From Nocardia flavorosea (GTDB taxonomy: Bacteria; Actinomycetota; Actinomycetes; Mycobacteriales; Mycobacteriaceae): a stretch of 64,000 nt of DNA. The position numbers and the translations under genes were made by a program. Shown here piece after piece: positions 8,443 through 17,191 of the stretch. The notes under the pieces are model-generated. The model saw nothing but the letters and a program-made list of their open reading frames with translations. It was not told the DNA's origin and ran no database searches. The stretch spans positions 1,302,001 to 1,366,000 of the forward strand of contig NZ_JADLQL010000002.1 of assembly GCF_015477805.1 (NCBI RefSeq), written 5' to 3'. Numbering within the stretch: position 1 is the stretch's first letter; each line of letters starts with the position of its first letter.

Positions 8443-8633
8443 AGCACCCTCCTCCACCACTCACTCGTTGCCCCGCACTCGCGCCGGGATCACCCCGATC
8501 ACCGTCTCAGAACCACCCCGCCACCGGGCCGACTTCGACGAATTCCCCCGACGATCCCGCACCGACAACTCGCCCCTGATATGCCGCGCTGATCCACCCG
8601 CCCTCAGGTCGCGGAGCTGCTCTGAAATTACAG

Positions 8634-8646
8634 AGAGCACCGCTCT
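8634..8646. promoter_or_regulatory. operator 1, AGAGC-N3-GCTCT palindrome
   Basis: A perfect 5-3-5 inverted repeat, of the kind bound by TetR-family repressors. It runs into TTGACT (8646-8651), a good -35 element reading toward the nitroreductase gene. A degenerate third copy, AGCTGCTCT, lies at 8615-8623. Confidence 0.55.
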
Positions 8647-8686
8647 TGACTTACCGGCGCAAAGGTGCGATCGTTGTTCACAATAG

Positions 8687-8699
8687 AGAGCACTGCTCA
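8687..8699. promoter_or_regulatory. operator 2, AGAGC-N3-GCTCA imperfect palindrome
   Basis: Same half-site and spacing as operator 1 with one mismatch, centred 53 bp from it and ending 15 bp before the nitroreductase start. The flanking bases GAGAGCAC are also shared, so the two copies look related. Confidence 0.5.
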
Positions 8700-8714
8700 C
8701 AAAGAGGAGTTTCG

Positions 8715-9170
8715 ATGACCACCACCACCCGTTACCTCGCCCCCACCGGTTTCGACCCGATCTTCAACCGCATCGTCAACCTGCTGCCCAAACTGGGGAT
8801 CAGCATCGCCGGATCCCGGTTGCTGGCGGTACGCGGCCGTAAATCCGGCGAATGGCGCACCACCATGGTCAACGTGATGACCGCGGCAGACGGTGAGCGC
8901 TATCTCGTGGCGCCGCGCGGCCATACTCAGTGGGTGCGCAATCTCCGGGTCGCCGGCACAGGTGAGTTACGGCTCGGCCGCAAGACCGAAACGTTCGCCG
9001 CGGCCGAGGTCGCCGATGCCGACAAGATCCCCCTGCTGCGGCAGTACCTCGAGCGGTGGGGCTGGGAGGTCGACCGGTTCTTCGACGGCGTCACCAAGAA
9101 CGCCTCAGACGCGCGGCTCGCCGAAATCGCTCCGGGATTCCCGGTTTTCCGGCTGGGTCCCGTGCGCTGA
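8715..9170 (+). CDS. deazaflavin (F420)-dependent nitroreductase family protein
   Basis: A 151-residue member of the Ddn/FDOR-A family. Members bind the deazaflavin F420 in a split beta-barrel and reduce quinones, nitro drugs or other electrophiles. Family landmarks seen are LLAVRGRKSGEWRTTMVNVM, YLVAPRGHTQWVRNLRVAG and ELRLGRKTETFAAAEV. The start is fixed by AGAGGAG at 8702-8708. Substrate cannot be read. The stop abuts the aroQ stop (no intervening base), so the two genes converge tightly. TetR-type operators upstream suggest induction by a small molecule. Confidence 0.88.
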   Translation: MTTTTRYLAPTGFDPIFNRIVNLLPKLGISIAGSRLLAVRGRKSGEWRTTMVNVMTAADGERYLVAPRGHTQWVRNLRVAGTGELRLGRKTETFAAAEVADADKIPLLRQYLERWGWEVDRFFDGVTKNASDARLAEIAPGFPVFRLGPVR

Positions 9171-9644
9171 TCAGGCCGTGGTCACCGTACGGGTCAGCAG
9201 GAAATCGATCGCGGCGACATAGCCGTAGCCTCCCATACCGGCGACCACCGCGTCGGCGATCGGTGAAATGTAGGAGTGCCGGCGGAACTCCTCCCGGGCG
9301 TGCACATTGCTGATGTGCACCTCGACGATCGGCACCTCCGGTATGACCAGTGCGTCCCGCAGTACCACCGAAGTATGGGTCAGCCCGCCCGGGTTGATGA
9401 CGATTCCGGACACCGTGCCGCGCGCGCCGTGGATGCGGTCGATCAGTTCGCCTTCGGAATTCGACTGGAAATGCGCGATTTCCCGGCCCCGCGCCGCGGC
9501 GGCCCGACGGCACGATTCGATTACATCTTCCAGGGTTTCCGTGCCGTACACCTCGGGCTGGCGAGTACCCAGCATATTCAGATTGGGCCCGTTGAGAACG
9601 AGGATCGGACTGCTCGAGGTTTGCGCAAAGGAGGCGTCGGACAT
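9171..9644 (-). CDS. aroQ: type II 3-dehydroquinate dehydratase
   Basis: A 157-residue enzyme of the shikimate pathway that dehydrates 3-dehydroquinate to 3-dehydroshikimate in the cytosol. Catalytic signatures are complete: [18 protein letters not shown] (active-site Arg and Tyr), [27 protein letters not shown] and [17 protein letters not shown]. Length fits the family (about 145-160). ATG 9644 is chosen; TAGGGT lies 7 nt upstream and no ribosome-binding site exists, so a leaderless transcript is likely. Unlike in many actinobacteria, no aroB or aroK is adjacent. Confidence 0.94.
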   Translation of the reverse strand: MSDASFAQTSSSPILVLNGPNLNMLGTRQPEVYGTETLEDVIESCRRAAAARGREIAHFQSNSEGELIDRIHGARGTVSGIVINPGGLTHTSVVLRDALVIPEVPIVEVHISNVHAREEFRRHSYISPIADAVVAGMGGYGYVAAIDFLLTRTVTTA

Positions 9645-9954
9645 GACAGCAACCCTACCGACACCCCGAACGTCGGCCGAGGGTTCTGGGTTACCGTTAC
9701 GGGGTATCTCTGCAGTGGAAGCGGACTTGTGGGGTAACGCCACACCGCCGTGGATCGATCGGTAGCGTAGCGAGGCCGGGCGTCCTGCGACGGTCCGGTC
9801 GACGATCATGGTCGGTTCGGCGGTGAGTTGGGTACGGCCACAACTACACACAGTGGAACGGGTTATGGTTTCGGGTTTGCGGGCACGCGCAAGCAGGCAT
9901 TTTTCAGGTACGGTGGTCTTGTTACCGGTGTGGCAAGAGTGAAGAGTGGGCGAC
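9645..9954. other. divergent intergenic region, aroQ / PBP-like lipoprotein
   Basis: No coding sequence is convincing here. It contains the aroQ -10 (TAGGGT, 9652-9657, minus strand) and, near the right end, TACGGT (9909-9914), a possible -10 for the PBP-like gene. Confidence 0.5.
9652..9657 (-). promoter_or_regulatory. -10 hexamer of a probable leaderless promoter for aroQ
   Basis: TAGGGT on the minus strand with exactly 7 nt to the ATG at 9644. Confidence 0.5.
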
Positions 9955-11628
9955 ATGGATGTGTGGGGATCCCGCCGCTTTCGCTTCCGGGGCGCAGTGG
10001 CCCTGACGGGGGTGGCGGCTCTGGCAATTGCGATGGGATCGTGCGGGTCCGGCACCGAGCAGGCCGGTCCCGAAGCGGTCGTCGACCAATTCACCGAACT
10101 GCTCGACGAGGGTGATCATGCCGCGGCAGCGGAGCTGACCTCCTACCCGTCCGCCGCTTCGGCAACTCTGGAGCAAATGTTCGACGGGCTCGAATCCGGC
10201 ACCGTCGACTACGAGAAAGCCCAATTCATCGGACTGGACGCCGAAACCGGCATCTTCCGGTTGGACGTGAACTGGAACTTCGGCGAGCGCAAGGACTGGT
10301 CCTACGGTCTCGAAGGCACCGTCCGCAAACTCTCCGACGGCTGGAAGATCTCCTGGGATCCGGCCGTGGTCATGCCCCAGCTCGAGCACGACCGCACCGT
10401 TCAATTGGTGCGGACGACGCCCGATCCGGCGCCGCGCGTGGTCGACAATATCGGCAAACCGCTGATGACCGAGCAGACGATCAATGTCATCCAGCTCGAC
10501 CCCGCGCGAATGCCCGACCCGGTGGCCTCCACCGATGCGCTGTCGCGGGCCATCGAACCGGTCGCCCCGTTGATCACCGGTGCGTCGCTGCGGGAGAAAC
10601 TGGCCGCGTCCGGCGGTAAGCCCATCACGGCCGTGAGTCTGCGCGAAGGCGATTTCGCGATCCTGGAACCGGAGATGGCCCCGATTCCCGGCGTCGTGAT
10701 GAAGAAGGAGCCGCGGCTGATCGTCTCCGATCGCCGGGTTTTCTCTCCGCTGCTCGACGCCATGACCAATGTCTGGGAGGACAACCAGGAGAAACATTCC
10801 GGCTGGGCGGTCCAACTGTTCGAAAACGGGCAATTCGTCAAACAATTGGCCGGTTACCAAGGACCGGCCGGCCCGGATATCGCCGGTACCATGGACCAGC
10901 GGCTGCAACGCGCCGCCGAGGACGCGGTGGTCAGCGTGGGTTCACCGGCCTCGATCGTGGTCACCCAGCCCTCCACCGGTGCCGTGGTCGCCGCGGCCCA
11001 GAACAACTATTCCAGCGCGCTGGGTCCGGTCGCGTTCACCGGGCTGTACCCCGTGGGCGGCATGATGGAGCTGTTCCGGGCAGTCGCCGGGGCATCCGAG
11101 GGGAAAGCTGCGAAGGACGTATCCGACGCCGAGGCGGTGGAAGCCGCGGCCGCGCTCGGTGTGGGCGTGGATTTCCGGGTACCGGGGCTGGACGAGGTGA
11201 CGGGACGTCCCGCGGCCGCGGGCGACGCCGAACCGGTCCGCCAGGGTGGCGGTTCGGATGCCCTGCTGGCCAGTCCGTTCGGTATGGCGATCGCGGCGGC
11301 GGCCATCGGCAACGGCACACTGCGGCCGCCGATGATCGAACGCGGTCGTCCGGGAGAGACCGATGCCCCGACGGGGCCGCTGCCCGGGCCGGTCGCCGAT
11401 GCCGCACGCCGGGTGCTGCGCGACGGGATGAACGCACCACAGATGGCGCGGTTGCGTGGGTTCCGCGATGTCACCGGGTATTCCGCGAAGGCCGGCGACG
11501 ACGGCTGGCTCATCGCCACCATGGGCGATCTGGCCTTCGCCATCCATATCGTCGATGTCGACAGCGGCGATATGGTCGTGCGGATGGGCGAGCGGATGCT
11601 CGCATCGTTCGCCGAACCCGAGGAGTGA
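9955..11628 (+). CDS. catalytically degenerate penicillin-binding lipoprotein (MecA_N/NTF2 type)
   Basis: The 557-residue product aligns in layout with actinobacterial NTF2-domain transpeptidases such as M. tuberculosis Rv2864c. It has a leader and candidate lipobox ending at GSC (about residue 30), an NTF2/MecA_N domain ([20 protein letters not shown]..., to about 145), a dimerisation domain and a transpeptidase-like domain. However, where active enzymes read PGSTFK, this protein reads PVGGMM (residues 366-371), so the nucleophile Ser is Gly and the Lys is Met. The SxN segment is missing and the KTG position reads SAKAGDDGW. It should still be exported but cannot acylate. Regulatory or scaffolding use is an inference. 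A GTG three codons upstream is an alternative start. Confidence 0.82.
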   Translation: MDVWGSRRFRFRGAVALTGVAALAIAMGSCGSGTEQAGPEAVVDQFTELLDEGDHAAAAELTSYPSAASATLEQMFDGLESGTVDYEKAQFIGLDAETGIFRLDVNWNFGERKDWSYGLEGTVRKLSDGWKISWDPAVVMPQLEHDRTVQLVRTTPDPAPRVVDNIGKPLMTEQTINVIQLDPARMPDPVASTDALSRAIEPVAPLITGASLREKLAASGGKPITAVSLREGDFAILEPEMAPIPGVVMKKEPRLIVSDRRVFSPLLDAMTNVWEDNQEKHSGWAVQLFENGQFVKQLAGYQGPAGPDIAGTMDQRLQRAAEDAVVSVGSPASIVVTQPSTGAVVAAAQNNYSSALGPVAFTGLYPVGGMMELFRAVAGASEGKAAKDVSDAEAVEAAAALGVGVDFRVPGLDEVTGRPAAAGDAEPVRQGGGSDALLASPFGMAIAAAAIGNGTLRPPMIERGRPGETDAPTGPLPGPVADAARRVLRDGMNAPQMARLRGFRDVTGYSAKAGDDGWLIATMGDLAFAIHIVDVDSGDMVVRMGERMLASFAEPEE

Positions 11629-11652
11629 GGTGCGGCGGCGGTCCGGCGCTGT

Positions 11653-12033
11653 CTAGTTGATCGCGCGGATCGCCGCCCGCCAGCCCAGCAGGAACAGGGC
11701 CAGCACCGACGCCGCCACGATGATGAAACTGACCGCCGTGCCCTGGCCGCTGACCACCCGCAACGCCATCCCGACGATCAAGGTGCTCGACCAGATCACC
11801 AGGCCGGTCGGCCGCAGCCGCAATCCGTTGAACGGTTCGGTTTCGTGGCGCTGCCGGTACAGCAGGTAGGCGGCGAGCCAGCCGACGGCGAGCCCTGTCA
11901 CGAACGGCCAGGCCGTACGCACGAGCCCGGCGAGTATCGCCTCGTCGTGGCTGCGGCGCCCGATAACGCAGAACAGCACCACGAGCAGCGCATCGACAAC
12001 GATCGGTCCCAGCCATCTCACACTGCGCAGCAT
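11653..12033 (-). CDS. DUF3054 membrane protein
   Basis: A 126-residue integral membrane protein with four hydrophobic helices (WLGPIVVDALLVVLFCVIG, FVTGLAVGWLAAYLL, LVIWSSTLIVGMALRVVSG, and VSFIIVAASVLALFLLGW). The pattern DALLVVLFCVIGRRSHDE near the N-terminus and the WSSTLIVGMALRVVSGQGTA region fit the actinobacterial DUF3054 family, whose role is unknown. ATG 12033 is used; a TTG twelve bases upstream is less likely. It is convergent with the PBP-like gene, 24 bp apart, and in the same direction as the YbhN-like gene 62 bp upstream. Confidence 0.8.
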   Translation of the reverse strand: MLRSVRWLGPIVVDALLVVLFCVIGRRSHDEAILAGLVRTAWPFVTGLAVGWLAAYLLYRQRHETEPFNGLRLRPTGLVIWSSTLIVGMALRVVSGQGTAVSFIIVAASVLALFLLGWRAAIRAIN

Positions 12034-12095
12034 AGTAGGTCGCAATCCGGCGAACGCCGGCCACGGACCGGTCGCCGGACCGTGCGCACGGCGGC

Positions 12096-13199
12096 TCAGG
12101 CGTTGCGCCGCGTGAACTCCTGCTCGTATTCGTCGTCCTCGGCGTTGCGGTTGCGGAACAGGAACGCGAACACGATCCAGCCGATGATCGCGATCAAAAC
12201 GAAGCTCACCAGCCGGTAGACGAACGCGGCGGCGACGGCCTGGGCCGCCGGCAGGCCCGCGGCCGCGGTGAGTCCGTAGATCAGGGTGGCGTCCACATAC
12301 ACGATCCCGCCGGGCGCGAACGGGATGGACCCCACCGCCTTACCGGCCGCGAACGCGATCAGCAGACCCGCCCATCGCGGGTCGCCGCCGATGGCGTAAC
12401 AGGCGGCACCCAGGCAGGCGACATCGGCGAGCCGATGCACCACCGCCCACCCGGTGACCCAGGCGCCGTCGCGGGTGCCCATATCCACCGATTCGACCTG
12501 GGCCAGCATGTCCCGGATCTTTTCGCGCCCCGCGTCCGGAGCGCGTTTGCGCAGCCGGTTCACCAGTGCCAGACCGCGCCGGAACAGTCCTTCGAGGGTG
12601 CCCGGATGGCGCGACGCGTAGTTACCCGCCCAGACCAGCGCCGCCACGGCGGCCACCGACACTACGAGGTTGACCGGGCCGACCCGCCCGCCGGCCAGCA
12701 CCGTCCCCAGCACACCGAGCAGCGCGAGACCGGCGGCCGAGACCACCCCGGAGAAGACGAGCTGCCAGGAGGCGACCACCGGACTGGCGCCCCATCGCCT
12801 GGTCTGGCGGTAGGTGAACGCGGTGGAGAACACCTGCCCGGCCGGCAGCGTCACCGACATCGCCGTCGCGCCGTACACCACGGCCACCGATTTATGCTGT
12901 CGCACCTCGACGCCGCCCGCCCGTAACAGCTGTTTCTGCACCCGGCCGAAACCGGACATGGACAGCATTTGCAGTGCGATACACGCAGCGACCCAGCCCC
13001 AATGGATTTCGGTCAGTTTCTGCCACGACTCGTGTAGCCGGGGATAGAGGTAAACCCCTTCTCCGATCAACAACAGCAGCAGTACGGAAACGGCCAGCCA
13101 TTTGAGCCACCGGAATCTCCGGGAGCGTTTCTCATTCTCCGGCGGTTCACCTACCCGGGACACAGCGGACGTATTCGCTGTATCACCGTCGGCAGTCAC
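12096..13199 (-). CDS. lysylphosphatidylglycerol synthase TM-region / YbhN family flippase-like protein
   Basis: A 367-residue membrane protein of the UPF0104/YbhN group (the flippase-like domain of MprF without the synthase domain). Roughly eight hydrophobic segments follow a basic N-terminal tail. Recognisable family segments are AVVYGATAMSVTLPAGQVFSTAFTYRQTRRWGASPVVASW and FAAGKAVGSIPFAPGGIVYVDATLIYGLTAAG. The C-terminus is acidic and cytosolic. The likely task is lipid translocation or envelope lipid homeostasis, by family analogy only. GTG 13199 has TAGGCT 6 nt upstream and no ribosome-binding site. It lies 68 bp after the adenylate cyclase on the same strand. Confidence 0.85.
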   Translation of the reverse strand: MTADGDTANTSAVSRVGEPPENEKRSRRFRWLKWLAVSVLLLLLIGEGVYLYPRLHESWQKLTEIHWGWVAACIALQMLSMSGFGRVQKQLLRAGGVEVRQHKSVAVVYGATAMSVTLPAGQVFSTAFTYRQTRRWGASPVVASWQLVFSGVVSAAGLALLGVLGTVLAGGRVGPVNLVVSVAAVAALVWAGNYASRHPGTLEGLFRRGLALVNRLRKRAPDAGREKIRDMLAQVESVDMGTRDGAWVTGWAVVHRLADVACLGAACYAIGGDPRWAGLLIAFAAGKAVGSIPFAPGGIVYVDATLIYGLTAAAGLPAAQAVAAAFVYRLVSFVLIAIIGWIVFAFLFRNRNAEDDEYEQEFTRRNA

Positions 13200-13205
13200 G
13201 AGCCC

Positions 13206-13211
13206 AGCCTA
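13206..13211 (-). promoter_or_regulatory. -10 hexamer of a probable leaderless promoter for the YbhN-like gene
   Basis: TAGGCT on the minus strand with 6 nt to the GTG at 13199. Confidence 0.45.
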
Positions 13212-13267
13212 ATGGACGTCGGTGGCCTGCGGCTCGGCCCCGCGGCCGGGACGCAAGGATAGGCGTG

Positions 13268-14848
13268 CTATGTGCGTTCCGTCTCGTCGGCGGAGGCATC
13301 CGATTCGGCGGCGGGCGTGGTGGGCGCAGTATTCGTCCCGTCCACGGAATCGCTGGGCCAGGACAATCGCGTCTTGCGGCCCCGTCCGCGTAACTGCACT
13401 TCCTCACCGGCGGTCCAATTCCGCTGTTCGCTCTCCTCGGCGAAATACAGGGCCGAACCCGAGGCCAGCGTCCGGCCCGGATGATCTTTCGCGAGCTCGG
13501 TGAGCCGCGACGCCTCGTTCACCGGGTCGCCGATCACCGTGTATTCGAACCGATTGGCCGCACCGATATTGCCCGCCACCGCCAAACCGGCCGAAACTCC
13601 GATACCGATATCGAGCCCGGAAATCGACCGCAGTGCCGCGCGGAGGTCCCGGGCCGCGGCCAGTGCCGCCGTCGGCGCGTCCGGGCGGTCCAGCGGGGCG
13701 CCGAATATCGCCAGGGCGGCATCGCCGAGGAATTTGTTCACGAATCCGTGATGACGGTCGATCACATCGACCACCACGCGGAAGAATTCGTTCAGCAGAT
13801 CCACGACCTCGGTCGGCGGATGCTCGGCCGCGGTGGCGGTGGATCCGACCATATCGACGAACAACACCGCCACGAACCGGGTTTCTCCGCCGAGTTCGGT
13901 ACCGTAATCGAGGGCCCGCTGGGCAACCTCTGCGCCGACATGCTGGCCGAAGAGCTCCTGCAGGCGTTGCCGGCTCGCGGCCTCCTCCATCATCCGGTTG
14001 AAACCGACCTGCAGCAGTCCGATCTCGCTGCCGTCGAAAACCTCGACCTGCACGTCGCGGGCACCGTTCTGCACCTGGTCGATGGCCTGGCTGAGCTGAC
14101 GGACCGGATCGGAGATACTCGACGCCGTCAGCATGGACAGCGCCAGCGCCTGCATGATCACCACCCCGCACAGCAGCAGGATCGATACGGCCAGCGATTG
14201 CGCCGAGAATTTGACGTCCGACGAGATCTGGGTCACGCACAGCAGCACGATCGCGATGGTGGGGGCGAACGTACCCATCCCCCAGGTCATCGCCATCCGG
14301 GTGCCGACGCCGGGGGTGAGAGTGTGGTCGAAACGGCCCGCGCTGAGGGCCTCGGCGGCGACCGGGCGCAGAATCCGCTCACCCAGCATGTAGGTGAAAC
14401 CGAACACGATGGTCGCGGCCATACATTCGGTGATGATCACGGTGCCGGCCAGCGCCGGGGTCTCGGAGATGATGGCGGTGCCCAGGACGGCGCCACCGAG
14501 AATCCACAGCGCCAGATGCAGGATCGCCTGCCGCAGCGGCGCGTGCAGGGCAGCCATCTGTTCCTGCCGGCTGGGCGGTCCACCGCGTACCTGCCAGCGC
14601 ATCACCGGCCGCAGCATCAATGCCGAGGCGACCACGCTGAGCACTCCGCCGGTGACGAACACCACCGCGGGTACGAGTAGCCCGATCTGACGGCTCCCGG
14701 GCTGCTCGCCTTCCGGCACCGGCAGCCCGTACTGGATGAAAGCCCACACCAGTACCGCACCGAAGGCGTTCGCGAGCAACATCGAGGTGAGGTACAGCGG
14801 CCAGCGCGTATGCATGGTCTGTTTGACCGCTTCCAATGGCGCTGACAC
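13268..14848 (-). CDS. membrane class III adenylate cyclase with HAMP domain
   Basis: A 526-residue signalling enzyme like the M. tuberculosis Rv1318c/Rv3645 group. About six transmembrane helices occupy residues 15-250. A HAMP linker follows (ISDPVRQLSQAIDQVQNGARDVQVEVFDGSEIGLLQVGFNRM, split here only by description), then the cyclase domain. Both metal aspartates are present (LFVDMVGST at about residue 332 and KFLGDAALAIFG), the substrate Lys (NKFLGD), and the transition-state Asn and Arg (NEASRL). It is therefore expected to make cAMP from ATP at the cytosolic membrane face. GTG 14848 has TAGATT 7 nt upstream and no ribosome-binding site; the longer start at 14917 is less likely. Confidence 0.92.
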   Translation of the reverse strand: MSAPLEAVKQTMHTRWPLYLTSMLLANAFGAVLVWAFIQYGLPVPEGEQPGSRQIGLLVPAVVFVTGGVLSVVASALMLRPVMRWQVRGGPPSRQEQMAALHAPLRQAILHLALWILGGAVLGTAIISETPALAGTVIITECMAATIVFGFTYMLGERILRPVAAEALSAGRFDHTLTPGVGTRMAMTWGMGTFAPTIAIVLLCVTQISSDVKFSAQSLAVSILLLCGVVIMQALALSMLTASSISDPVRQLSQAIDQVQNGARDVQVEVFDGSEIGLLQVGFNRMMEEAASRQRLQELFGQHVGAEVAQRALDYGTELGGETRFVAVLFVDMVGSTATAAEHPPTEVVDLLNEFFRVVVDVIDRHHGFVNKFLGDAALAIFGAPLDRPDAPTAALAAARDLRAALRSISGLDIGIGVSAGLAVAGNIGAANRFEYTVIGDPVNEASRLTELAKDHPGRTLASGSALYFAEESEQRNWTAGEEVQLRGRGRKTRLSWPSDSVDGTNTAPTTPAAESDASADETERT

Positions 14849-14855
14849 GAGTACT

Positions 14856-14861
14856 AATCTA
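14856..14861 (-). promoter_or_regulatory. -10 hexamer of a probable leaderless promoter for the adenylate cyclase
   Basis: TAGATT on the minus strand with exactly 7 nt to the GTG at 14848. Confidence 0.5.
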
Positions 14862-14971
14862 GCGTCCGGCTCCGGTGCCCCGGCGCTCCCGGGTTGGGCG
14901 CTGCCCGCTTCGCACACGGTCGCCGCGCGCCGGGCACGGCCCGGTGCCGGGCCTGTTCCCGCCGCGCTCGT

Positions 14972-14977
14972 TAGGCT
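14972..14977 (+). promoter_or_regulatory. -10 hexamer of a probable leaderless promoter for the AI-2E family gene
   Basis: TAGGCT with exactly 7 nt to the GTG at 14985. The divergent adenylate cyclase promoter is 110 bp away. Confidence 0.5.
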
Positions 14978-14984
14978 CGGCCGG

Positions 14985-16382
14985 GTGACCGAGCCGAAAC
15001 CGACTGCCGCAGACGCCGTTCACCCGATCGTGCGCCAGACCGCCGAATGGGCCTGGCGACTACTGGTGATCTTCGCGCTGGTAGCGGTGCTCGCGGCGGC
15101 CGTACGCAAGCTCGATACCGTGGTGATCCCGCTGGCCATCGCGATGCTGGCGGCCGCGATGCTGGCTCCGCTGGTGGATTGGATGCAGCGCCGCGGCGTA
15201 CCCCGGGGGATCGGGGTTTTCGTCGCGCTGGTCGGCTCGCTCGGGCTGGTGACGGGGGTCGTCACCTTCGTGGTGGAACAGTTCGTCGTGGGTGTGCCGC
15301 AACTGTCCGACGAGTTCACCGGCAGCATCCACAAGGTGCAGGACTGGCTCATCACCGGACCCATGCATCTGAGCGACGACCAGATCCGCACGGCCGGCGA
15401 TGCGGCGATCCGCACGATCCAGTCCAATCAGGACACGCTGACCAGCGGTGCGCTGACCACCGCGACGATGATCGGCCATATCCTCACCGGCACCTTCCTC
15501 ACCCTGTTCATCCTCATCTTCTTCCTCTACAGCGGTTACCAGATCTGGGAATTCGTGACCCGGATCGTGCCGCGCGCGCATCGCGAACGGGTGCGCACCG
15601 CGGGCGAACTCGGCTTCGGGTCCCTGGTGGGCTTCGTGCGGGCCACCGTCGCCGTCGCGGCCGTGGACGCGATCGGCATCGGCGCGGGATTGGCCCTGCT
15701 GGGAGTCCCGCTGGCGCTACCGCTGGCCTCGCTGGTGTTCATCAGCGCGTTCATCCCGATCATCGGGGCGTTCCTGGCCGGTTTCGTGGCGGTGTTCATC
15801 GCCTTGGTGACCAAGGGGTTCGTCACCGCGTTGATCGTGCTGGGCATCATCGTCGCGGTGATGCAGGTGGAAGGCCATGTCCTGCAACCGCTGCTGCTCG
15901 GCCGGGCGGTGCGTATCCATCCGCTCGCGGTGGTGCTGGCGATCGCCGCGGGTCTGGTACTGGGCGGGATCGCCGGGGGCCTGCTCGCGGTACCGCTCGT
16001 GGCGGTGCTGAACACCGCGATCCGCTCACTGCTCGCCGAGGATCCCGAAGAACTCATCGCGGAACTGGCCGCGGACCGCAAGGGTATCTATGCGGCCGAA
16101 CCGGATTCGCCCGAACAGGCCACGGTCGGTGGTTCGGAGGGCACGGGCCGTTTCGCTATCGCCGCGCTGCTCGCCGAAGCACAGCGCCGACTGGCCCTGC
16201 CGCGGACAGCCGACACGGTATTCCTGGACCCGCCCGCACCGGAATCGGCGGCTGCGCCGGTCCGGGCCGCGGCTTCGGAGCCCACCGACACCGGTGACTC
16301 CGGCCGATCCGACGAACACCCGGAGAAGACCCCGCCGGGCGGTGCGGCGGAAACCGGCGAACCGGGAGGTCACCAGGTCTGA
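14985..16382 (+). CDS. AI-2E family transporter (Rv0205-like)
   Basis: A 465-residue polytopic protein of the AI-2E transporter/TqsA superfamily with about eight helices. It shows a start with paired helices (LDTVVIPLAIAMLAAAML), the periplasmic loop with VVEQFVVGVPQLSDEF, and the family core IPIIGAFLAGFVAVFIAL and VEGHVLQPLLLGRAVRIHPL. Members are exporters or sodium/proton antiporters; autoinducer-2 transport cannot be assumed in actinobacteria. Residues 365-465 form an acidic, proline-rich cytosolic tail of low complexity. GTG 14985 is preferred; the longer frame from 14736 lies over the cyclase promoter. In M. tuberculosis the same gene also lies beside mmpL3. Confidence 0.88.
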   Translation: MTEPKPTAADAVHPIVRQTAEWAWRLLVIFALVAVLAAAVRKLDTVVIPLAIAMLAAAMLAPLVDWMQRRGVPRGIGVFVALVGSLGLVTGVVTFVVEQFVVGVPQLSDEFTGSIHKVQDWLITGPMHLSDDQIRTAGDAAIRTIQSNQDTLTSGALTTATMIGHILTGTFLTLFILIFFLYSGYQIWEFVTRIVPRAHRERVRTAGELGFGSLVGFVRATVAVAAVDAIGIGAGLALLGVPLALPLASLVFISAFIPIIGAFLAGFVAVFIALVTKGFVTALIVLGIIVAVMQVEGHVLQPLLLGRAVRIHPLAVVLAIAAGLVLGGIAGGLLAVPLVAVLNTAIRSLLAEDPEELIAELAADRKGIYAAEPDSPEQATVGGSEGTGRFAIAALLAEAQRRLALPRTADTVFLDPPAPESAAAPVRAAASEPTDTGDSGRSDEHPEKTPPGGAAETGEPGGHQV

Positions 16383-16446
16383 TCCCGGGTCGGGTAGACC
16401 CACCGTATCGGGGAATGCCCTGATGCGGGATCGGGCGGTTGCTGGG

Positions 16447-16452
16447 TAATCT
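16447..16452 (+). promoter_or_regulatory. -10 hexamer of a probable leaderless promoter for the DUF1707 gene
   Basis: TAATCT with exactly 7 nt to the ATG at 16460. Confidence 0.5.
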
Positions 16453-16459
16453 CGGGGCT

Positions 16460-17158
16460 ATGAACGGCCCCGATCCGGTATTCGACGGTGCGGGTCCCGG
16501 TAGCCAGGTAGGCAACCGGGACCTGCGTGTTTCCGATGCCGAACGGGAACACGTCGGGCAGTTGCTGCAACGCGCCGTCGGACTGGGAATGCTGTCGCTG
16601 GGGGAGTTCACCGAGCGGATGGATACCGCGCTGGCCGCGAAAACCCGGGGCGAGCTGAATTCCGTGCTCGTAGATCTGCCCGGTGTGCGGTTGATCGGCG
16701 AGCCCGTCGCACAGCAGCCGGGGCACGGCAGACCCGCACCGCTGCCACGTCCGGGGGACAACGCGCGGGCACCGCTGTCGGGTGTGGTGCAGGGCGGCAT
16801 CATCCGCCCGCGGATGTCGGGCGTCAACCGTCGCGGCAACTGGCAGGTCGCGCCGGTGCTCCGGGTCAACAGCTGGCTCTCCGGCGTGACCCTGGATTTC
16901 ACCCAGGCGGTGATGACCACCCAGGTGGTGGAGATCCAGGTGGACGACTACGCGAGTTCCCTCACCCTGGTCGTCCCGCAGGAAGCGACGGTCGACCTGG
17001 ACCGGCTGGAACTGATCGGGTCCAGCGTGAACAACAAGGTACGCAGCGGCCCGCCGATCGGTCCGCTGCATCTCCTGGTGCACGGCCGGGTCCGTTTCGG
17101 ATCGGTTACCGCCAAACAGCCGTTCATGGCGCACTGGCGGCGTCTGCTCGGCCAGTGA
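16460..17158 (+). CDS. DUF1707 (SHOCT-like) domain protein
   Basis: A 232-residue protein with an N-terminal DUF1707 module (residues 18-70: DLRVSDAEREHVGQLLQRAVGLGMLSLGEFTERMDTAL), common in actinobacteria and thought to mediate protein-protein contacts at the membrane. The C-terminal half (residues 115-230) is a beta-rich domain (WLSGVTLDFTQAVMTTQVVEIQVD, LTLVVPQEATVDLDRLELIGSSVNN) resembling the DUF1707-associated cell-wall-active antibiotics response (LiaF-like) fold. There is no clear transmembrane helix. ATG 16460 is fixed by the hexamer 7 nt upstream. It converges with mmpL3, 33 bp apart. Function unknown. Confidence 0.82.
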   Translation: MNGPDPVFDGAGPGSQVGNRDLRVSDAEREHVGQLLQRAVGLGMLSLGEFTERMDTALAAKTRGELNSVLVDLPGVRLIGEPVAQQPGHGRPAPLPRPGDNARAPLSGVVQGGIIRPRMSGVNRRGNWQVAPVLRVNSWLSGVTLDFTQAVMTTQVVEIQVDDYASSLTLVVPQEATVDLDRLELIGSSVNNKVRSGPPIGPLHLLVHGRVRFGSVTAKQPFMAHWRRLLGQ

Positions 17159-17191
17159 ACCGATGGCCGGGGCCGCCCTGACCGGCGGTTC

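Noticed and set aside
14736..14984. Upstream extension of the AI-2E family frame
   Set aside because: It lies over the promoter and start of the divergent adenylate cyclase and has no start signal; the GTG at 14985 fits the leaderless pattern.
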